Source: Dickeya poaceiphila (GTDB lineage Bacteria > Pseudomonadota > Gammaproteobacteria > Enterobacterales > Enterobacteriaceae). Taken from it: DNA of 64,000 nucleotides. The DNA is taken from contig NZ_CP042220.2 in NCBI RefSeq assembly GCF_007858975.2, positions 1,116,001 through 1,180,000 on the forward strand. The letters are read 5' to 3'. Both the position numbers and the translations under genes were made by a program. The notes beneath the pieces were generated by a model. That model saw only the letters and a list, made by a program, of their open reading frames with translations, made no database searches and had not been told where the DNA came from. Positions 49,201 through 58,200 of this stretch are shown in pieces; position 1 is the stretch's first letter; each line of letters opens with the position of its first letter.

Positions 49201-52200
49201 CGGGAAATTCCGCGTATCGCCGGCATCAGTTCGTTCGGGGCGGGTGGCAGTAACGCACATCTGATCGTTGAAGAGTATATTGCGCCGCCTGCGGCGGGTG
49301 AGGCGGATAAGAACAAACCGGCGTTAATCCTGTTGTCTGCCCGTCGTGAACCGGCGTTACAGGCGATGGCCGGGCAACTGGCCGCCTTTATCGAACAGCA
49401 TTCTGAGCTGTCGCTACAGGATATGGCTTATACGCTACAGGTTGGGCGCGTGGCGCATGAATATCGCCTGGCGTTTGTCGCAGAATCGGCGGCGGATGCG
49501 GTCAACATGCTGCGAGCTTATACCCAACAGCAATTGTCTGGATTGATCACCGGGCATCGTGACAATGCGCGTCAGGCAACTTCGACGCCGCCGCTCGCTG
49601 AGTGGATAAAACAAGGGCGTCTTGGCGCATTGGGTGAGGCATGGGCCAATGGTCATGAGGTGGAGTGGCGCCAGTTACATGCGCCGCGCACCCGTCGGCG
49701 TGTTTCGCTGCCCGGTTATGCGTTCCAGCGTCAGGACTGTTGGGCGCCGTCTTTACCGGCGGCGTTGCTGGGCGCAGCGGTGTCAGGCGCTGCTGCGCTG
49801 CACCCGCTGATTGATGCCAATATTTCTACGCTGGCCTCGCAGGCATTCCGCAAACGGCTGCGTGCAGATGAATTTTTCCTGAATGATCACCGCCTTGGCG
49901 ATAATCGCATTCTGCCGGGCGCCGCTTATATCGAGATGGCGTTAAGCGCCAGCGAGCTGGCGTTGCAAGGCCGTGCGCTACCGCCTGCTGGCGACAGACC
50001 GCTCCTGTCACAACTGCAAAATATTCAATGGCGTCAGCCGATTATGGTCGCCAGTGATGACCTGGAGGTAGAGATCGCGCTGGCGCCGTCGCAGGGTGGG
50101 CTTGATTTTGAGATTTATCGGGCGGATGGCGAGAAACGCCATGTCTACGGCAGTGGCCGTTTGTGTGAAGAAACCTCGCCTCAGTCAGATGCGGTTAACC
50201 TACAAAGGTTGCTGACTAATGCTCAGGTCTATCAACGTAACGACATCGATGCAGCGTTCAGGCAACGCGGTTTTACGCTCGGCCCAACGTTTCAGGTCAT
50301 TGAGTGCTTATATGCTCATGCCGAAGAAGCGCTGTCGGTGCTGAAGTTCCCCGCAGGCTTACAGATAACCTCTGTGGTGCAGTCTTTTATCCTGCCACCG
50401 TCACTGCTGGATGGCGCATTGCGTACCGCGCTGGGTATCGGTGGCTTTAGCGCTACAACTTATACGCTCGACGTTCCGGTTGCGCTGGCGAAAGTGCAGA
50501 TATTCCAGCCCATCGACGGGATTTGCTATGCCTATGCCCGCCGTGATAACGCCCCCGGCCTGGCAGCGGCGACAGCAAACTACCACATTGATTTGCTCGA
50601 TAGCATCGGTAATGTCGTGGTCAGGCTCACCCAATTGCAGACACAAGCCGTGCCGCATCTGGGGATGAAATCTGCACGCGTTGCGAAACCTGCCGCTGTG
50701 CCAATGCGCGCAGACAACGCCAGTGCGCCTGCGCCTGTCAAAGCGGTGCCGGTTGCTGCTGGTGCCACCTCTTCGCGTGAGGCCATCGTCAATACGCTGA
50801 TTGCGCATGTCATTGACGTGACCAAACTGGAGACGGGTGAAGTCACTGCCACCGGGCCGTTATCGAATTATGGCCTTGATTCGATGATGATTCTTGCATT
50901 GAACGAAAAACTGGCGGCGGCCTTTGACGGTCTGCCTCAGACACTGTTCTATGAGTACGAAGATCTCGCTTCACTGGCGGATTATCTGCTGGAAAACTAC
51001 CCTGAGCAGGTGGTGGCGTTCGGTGGCGTTGCGCCTGCTGCGAGCAGCGTGGAGGCACCGGTGCCGGCGGCAGTGAATACCCGTTCAGCACGAGATGCCG
51101 TGCTGGATTACCTGATAGCCAGCATTATTGACGTCACCAGGCTTGATGCGGGCGAGGTGCGCCCGGCTACCCAGTTGTCGGATTACGGCCTGGATTCCAT
51201 GATGATTTTGGCCTTGAACGGGAAGCTGGCCGCCACTTTTGGCGAGGTGTCGCAAACCCTGTTCTATGAATATCAGGACATTGACTCGCTGGCTGATTTC
51301 TTCTGTGAGAGCTATCCGGATCAGGTTGCCGCCTTGCAGCCTGCGACAGCGAGCGTGGCGTCGGCACCGGCGGCGTTGTCAGCGCCACATGTCGCCGCCG
51401 CGCCTGTGGCTGAAGCAGAGCCGGCAAACCCGGTATCAGCGGCCTGTGATGCGTTGTTTGATTGTTTGACGGCGGCTGTCGGTTCAGCAACGGCAAGTTA
51501 TTCGCCGCTTACGCCGCTGTATCAGTGGCCGCTGGATACCATTAATCAAATTCACCTGCAGTATGAGCTGGATGCACGTTTCACCGGCGTCAATGCCACG
51601 GCTGTTTACCATTATCAAACCCTGACTGAGTGGGCTGAAGCCATGCTGGCCGGGCAGCGCCAGGCTGCTGATGCGCCTGTGCCGGTTGAACGCCCGACAC
51701 TGGCCAGTCTGTTGAATCACTCCCGTATTGATGTTCTCAAACGCAGTGTGTCGGGTGAGGCGGCTGTGGCTGGTATGCAAGACGACATTGCCGTTATCGG
51801 GCTGAGTGGCCGCTATCCGGGGGCCAGCAACGTGGAGGCGTTCTGGGCTAATCTCACCGGTGGCGTAGACAGCATCACCGAAATCCCGCTGTCTCGCTGG
51901 GACTACCACCCCCATTATTCACCCGTGCGGGGACCGAAGAACAAGGTCTATAGCAAATGGGGCGGGTTTATCGATGATATTGATAAGTTCGATAGCCAGT
52001 ATTTCAATATTTCGCCCCGTGAAGCCGAGCTGTTGGACCCGCAAGAGCGACTGTTTTTGCAAACCGCATGGGAATGTATGTCGGATGCCAGCTATTCCCG
52101 CCAGGCGTTAAGCAAATCACGCGTTGGCGTGTATGTCGGGGTGATGTGGGGACAGTATCAATGTATCGAAACGACGGAAAAACAGCATGAATCTGGCTGG

Positions 52201-55200
52201 GCCATGTCGTTGCATTCATCGGTCGCCAACCGGGTTTCTTTCTACTTTAACCTCAACGGCCCAAGCGTAGCGCTGGACACCATGTGCTCGTCGTCGCTCA
52301 CTGCGCTCCATATGGCGTGTCAGGCGATCCAAAGCGGTGACTGCAACATGGCGATAGCCGGTGGCATCAATCTGATTGTGCACCCGATGAAGTACTACCA
52401 ACTGGGGCAAAACCAGTTCCTCTCCAGTGATGGGCGTTGCCGCGCATTCGGTGAAGGTGGCGATGGCTATGTCCCCGGCGAAGGGATGGGCGCAGTGTTG
52501 CTGAAACCGTTGCAACAGGCGATAGCGGATGGCGACCAGATTTACGGCGTTATCAAAGCCACGGCTATCAACCACGGTGGCAAAACCAGCGGCTTTACGG
52601 TTCCTAATCAGGCAGCGCAAAGCAACGTCATCAGCACTGCGTTAGCGCGTGCGGGCTGGGCACCTGCTTCTGTCGATTACATTGAGACGCATGGCACCGG
52701 CACGATGTTGGGCGATCCTATTGAGATCTCCGGGCTTTCTAAAGCCTTCTCACAAATCAACGCGCAACGTGGGATCAGTCATGATCTGCTGCCGGGTCAC
52801 TGCCGCATCGGTTCGGTGAAAAGCAATATCGGGCATCTTGAGTCCGCCGCGGGTATCGCCGGGTTGACCAAGATCCTGCTACAGATGCGCCACCGTAAGA
52901 TTGTGCCGTCGCTGCATTCGCAAACGCTGAATACGAAAATTAACTTCGCTGCCTCGCCGTTTCGCGTGGTACAGGCCCTTGAAGCGTGGGAACCGGCGGC
53001 TGATCATCCGCGTCGTGCGGGCCTGAGCGCCTTTGGTGCCGGTGGGTCAAACGCGCATGTGCTGATAGAAGAAGCGCCGGCGTTGGTATCGGCCAGCGTG
53101 CAGGCTGGGGAACCGCGTCTGTTTGTGCTCTCGGCGGATAGCGATGCGCGTTTATCGCTGTATGTGGACCGGATGGTGAGCTTCCTCAGCGAGGCGGTGC
53201 GTGAACCGCAGACGGCGCCTGATTTTGACTCGCTGGCCTTTTCTTCACTGGTTGGGCGCGATGCGATGACGGAACGCCTCGCCGTGGTGGCGAGCAGTCT
53301 GGGCGATTTGCTCAGCCAGCTTGAGCAATACCGCCATGACGGCTCGGCAAAACAGCTCTTCCGCGGGCGTATTGCCGGCGGCAACGAACGTCTGGATACC
53401 ATTCTGGACGGTAAGCAGCTTGATGACCTGGTCACGAGCCTGGTACAGGAGCGTCAACTACTGCGTCTGGGCCGCTTGTGGAGCACCCTGCTGGATGTGA
53501 ACTGGCAGCAGGTCGCGCCGTTACTCTTTGCTGGTAACGAGGCGGCGGGTACGGTGCGCCGGGTTTCATTCCCGCCTTTGCCGCTGATGATGCGCAGCCA
53601 TTGGCTGGCGCTGCCTTCAGAGCAAGAGGCTTCACACCGTGCGACCTCGCTGCACCCGTTGATCGACGCAAATATCTCAACCTTGTCGCAGCAGAAATTT
53701 ATCAAGCAGCTGACCGGGCAAGAGAGTTATCTGCGTGACCATGTGGTGGGAAGCCGGGACGCACGGGTGATTTTGCCCGGCTCGGCCTACCTCGAAATGA
53801 TCCATGCAGCGGGCCAACTGGCGATGGAGAACGAATGGGCTGTGGCTGCTATCCGTAATCTGATGTGGATGAATGCCATTGAAGTAGACGATGAGCCGGT
53901 GGACGTGGAAATCGCGCTGGCCCATGCAGACGGCGACAGCGTGCAGGTGGCTGTGCGTAATCGCCACACGGATGCGCTCTCGCTGGAAGCCGAGCTGGTT
54001 TATCGCCACGGTACCACAGCGCTTGCCGATGAATGGATCGATCTTGATGCGCTGCGTAATAGCGGCCAATACGAAGGTGATCAGGCCGTTATCTACGCTG
54101 ATTTTGCCAGAATGGGTTTTGCCTATGGCCCAAGCTATCAGGTAACGCGTGAACGTTACCGCTTTGCAGACGGAGCACTGAGTCATTTGTGTCTGCCGGA
54201 AGCGGCGCACGATGCCGATGCGTTTTATCTGCATCCGTCACTGTTAGACGGGGCGTTGCGTACTTGTCTGGCAGTAGGGCTGGAGCCGGTGGAATATGCC
54301 ACGCCTATCGTGCCGTTCTCTCTGGGCGAGCTGGAATTCCGCCACCCGCTCGGCAATGAGTGCTATGCCTATGTGACGCCGGCGCAATCGCATCGGTCTG
54401 ACCAGAGTCTGGGCAGTTCGATTCAAAAACACGACATTACGCTGGTGGATACCCAGGGCCGTGTACTGGCGCGTTTGAACGATTTTGCCGCACGTCGGCT
54501 GGAGAGTGACGCCAGCGCGGCACAGCCTCTGACGTCTCACCCCTCGAAGCCACAGGACGTGCAGTACTATGCCTACGAGTGGCTGGCGTCGCCGCTGCCG
54601 GAGGTTGCACCGGATTCCGAGGCGGCTTCTGCCGCGGTGCTGGTGCTCAGTGATGATGAGGCTCTCGCCGGGGCGCTGCGCGCGCATTACGGCGACGCCG
54701 CCAGCGTGATTGCCGTGACGCCCGCCAGTGCGTTTGCCGAGCTTGGCGACCATCGTTTCAGCGTCGATACCCAGTCTCAGGCCAGTATGCAGGCATTGTG
54801 TGAGCAGTTGGACGCAAAACAGATGTGGCCTACCCACATTGTCCATGCGCCAGGCGCGGATACGCACTTTGATGACTTGCCGCTGGTGGGCGCCGCACCG
54901 CTCTTGCATAAGGGATTGCAGTCGTTGCGGCACCTGTTTGTGGCGCTGGAAACGGTAAAACCGGGGCAGGCGCTACGCTGTGTGAACGTCTATACCGCAC
55001 AAGACGATCAGGTGGAGCCGCAGCATGATGCGGCAAGTGGTTATGCCCGTTCACTGCTGACGATTAACCACCGTTTCGAGCTGTTCACTTTGCGTAGCAA
55101 TGCGGATAACGCCGCTGCGCTGGCGAGTGAGATTTATCAGGAGTTCGTACGGCGTCCGACCCCGCTGGCTGGATTAGAACTGGCCTACCGGAATGGAACA

Positions 55201-58200
55201 CGTTATCAGCGTCAGCCTGGCGAAATTGTTCCTCCCGACGCCGACGGTTTGGGGAATCAACCGCACCTGCATTTCGTCCATCGCGGTCACTATGTGATAA
55301 CCGGCGGTGCCGGCAAGCTGGGGCTGCTGATGGCGAACTATCTGGCATCCCGTTATCAGGCCCGCATTGTGTTGAGTGGCCGTTCAGCCCAGCCAGATGA
55401 GACGGTGCAGCAGCAGATGGTTGCGATGCGTGAGCACGGCGCCGAAGTGTGCTACATCGCCGCCGATGTGGCGCAGGAAGGGCAGGCCGATGCTTTGGTT
55501 GCACACGCCAAAGCGGTGTTCGGCGCATTGGATGGCGTGCTGCACTGCGCAGGCGTCGCCAGCGCAACGCCCATCACCACGTTGCAGGATACGGAGTTTT
55601 ACGCGCTGATTGGGCCGAAGGTCGATGGTCTGGTTGCACTTGACCGCGCCACGGCACACGAGCCGATCTCGGTGTTTATCAACTTCTCATCCGTTTCCGC
55701 GGTACTTGGTGATTTGGGTTCAGGCGCGTATGCCGCCGGTAATCGCTTTATGGATAGCCACGCGGTATGGCGCAACCACATGGTACAAAAAGGGCTGCGC
55801 ACCGGCCAGACGCTCTCTGTGAACTGGCCGTTGTGGGCCAGCGGCCAGATGAACATCGAACAAGAGGATGCCAGCCTGTTTGAGTTCTCCGGTATGAGCG
55901 CCTTAGGTCAGGAGGCGGGGATTATCGCCCTTGAGCGCGCTCTGCTGGCGCAGCGTTCTGAACTGCTGGTTGCGGTTGGCGAGCGTAACAAGGTTGCCCG
56001 TGCGCTGCGTATTCAGGCCGATGCGGCAGTGCCCGCTGCGCCGCAGGCGCAGGTGAATGTCGTAGCAGACGCGCCGCGTCACCAGCCAGCGCAGGCGGAG
56101 CCGACACGGCACGCTGACAGCGCTTATCAGCTCCGCGAAAACGCACTTAAAGAGCGGATCTCAACCATCATCAAACTGCCTGCCGCCGATATCGCGGTGG
56201 ATGCCACCTTTGAGCAGTTGGGGATGGATTCCATCATGCTGATGGAGCTGCGTGCGGTGCTTGAGAAGGAGTATGACGGACTGCCGAAGACTGCACCGTT
56301 TGAGTTTAATACCACCGCCAAACTGGCTGGGTACCTGTGCGAGCGTTATGGCGCAACGCAGGCGAACCATGAGGTGTTGTCAGCAGCGCCGCCACGCCGT
56401 GCGACAGAGACGGCAGACAGCCATCCTGTTACTGCGCCGGTTGCGCCTGCTATCAAACGGACGATGCCAGCTGCTGCTGCGAACACCCTCAGTTTACGTG
56501 TGAGGCGTGCATCGTTGTCGCCGGTGGTCAGTGTTAATGCAGGGAATGCAGAAAATGACGCGGTGGCGATTATCGGTGTGGCGGGCGAGTTCCCCGGTGC
56601 TGAGAATCTGGCGGATTTCTGGGCAGCTATTCAGGCGGGTAAAGAAAACCTGACCACGATTCCGGATGCGCGTTGGGTGGCTTCGTCGGGGGATGACGGT
56701 AATCCGCGTTACGTGAATCGCGGCGGTTTCCTCAACAACGTGGATGTGTTTGATCCCGTCATGTTCCGCATGAGCAGCGAGGAAGCCAGCCGCCTTGATC
56801 CTCAGGTACGTGTCTTGCTGCGTAGCGCCTGGCACGCGCTGGAGGATGCCGGTTACACCCCGGCTGCGCTTAACGCGCAGCAGGTCGGCGTGTATGTCGG
56901 CGCGATGAACGAAGACTTCACTTGGGTAATGGCCGAAATTTACGCCCGTACGGGCCGTTATCCGGGCGCGGGTTCCGTTGTCAGTGAACTGGCTAACCGC
57001 ATTTCGTTTTTGATGAACCTGCGTGGCCCAAGCTTCTGCGTTGCCACAACCTGTGCGTCATCGCTGACAAGCGTGCATATCGCGCGTAAGGCCATTCTCG
57101 GTGGTGAATGTGATATGGCGCTGGCAGGCGGCATTAATCTGAGCCTGCATCCCAGCAAATATATGCTGTTGCAGGAGATGAACGTGCTGTCCTCAGACGG
57201 CAAAGAGTACACCTTCGATGAGCGCGCCAATGGCCTGATTCCGAGCGAAGGCAGCGGCATGGTGGTGCTCAAACGTCTGAGCCGGGCGCTGGCCGACGGT
57301 GATCATATTTATGGCGTGCTGCGTGGTTCCAGCATCGGTCATGCCGGCACCGGGGCGGGGCAATATCTGCCGAATCTGTCTGTGATGGAAGACACCGCCG
57401 TTCGCGCTATCAACGAGGCGCGCATCGATGTCAACGAGCTGACCTATATCGAAAGCCACGGTGCGGCGACGGAACTGGGCGACCCGATTGAACTGAAAGC
57501 GTTGTCCAATGCGCTGCGTCGTCAGACTAACGCACAGCATTTCTGCGCGTTGGGCACCAAGGCCAACCTGGGTCACATGGAGGCGGCATCGGGCATCTGT
57601 TCGTTGATTAAGGTGCTGTTGAGTATGCAGCACGGGCGTCTGTCGCCTTGCGTCAACCTGCATCGTATCAACACCTCGTTTGAGCATGAGACTTCTGCGT
57701 TCCTGTTCCCACGCGAAGCGCAGGAATGGCACACCAATGCCAGAGGCACGCGTCTGGCGGGGATTAATGCCTACGGCATGGGCGGTTCTACCGCATTTGT
57801 TGTGGTTGAATCGCCCGAACAGGTACTGATGCAGCACGCTCGCCAAGGCGGTATGGGTAGCGAGAACGCACAGCATAGTGCGCAAATACATAGTGCGCAG
57901 ATAGTGGTGTTGTCCGCCCACCATGCTGAGCGGCTGGCGGCTTATGCAGCCGGGATGCGTGACTTTATTCAGCGGCAAGGCAGCGCCGTTGCGCTCGCTG
58001 ACCTTGCTTATACCAGCCAGATTGGGCGTATCACGCTGGATCATCGCCTGGCTATTGTGGCGACCAGCCTGGATGACCTGCTGGCGAAACTGGAATGCTT
58101 TATTGCTCAGCCAGCGTCTGAACACAGCAGGCAGGATGTGTATAGCGGTAATGTGCGCGACACCAAAGATGTTCCGCAGTTGATTACCGGTGAGGCGGGT

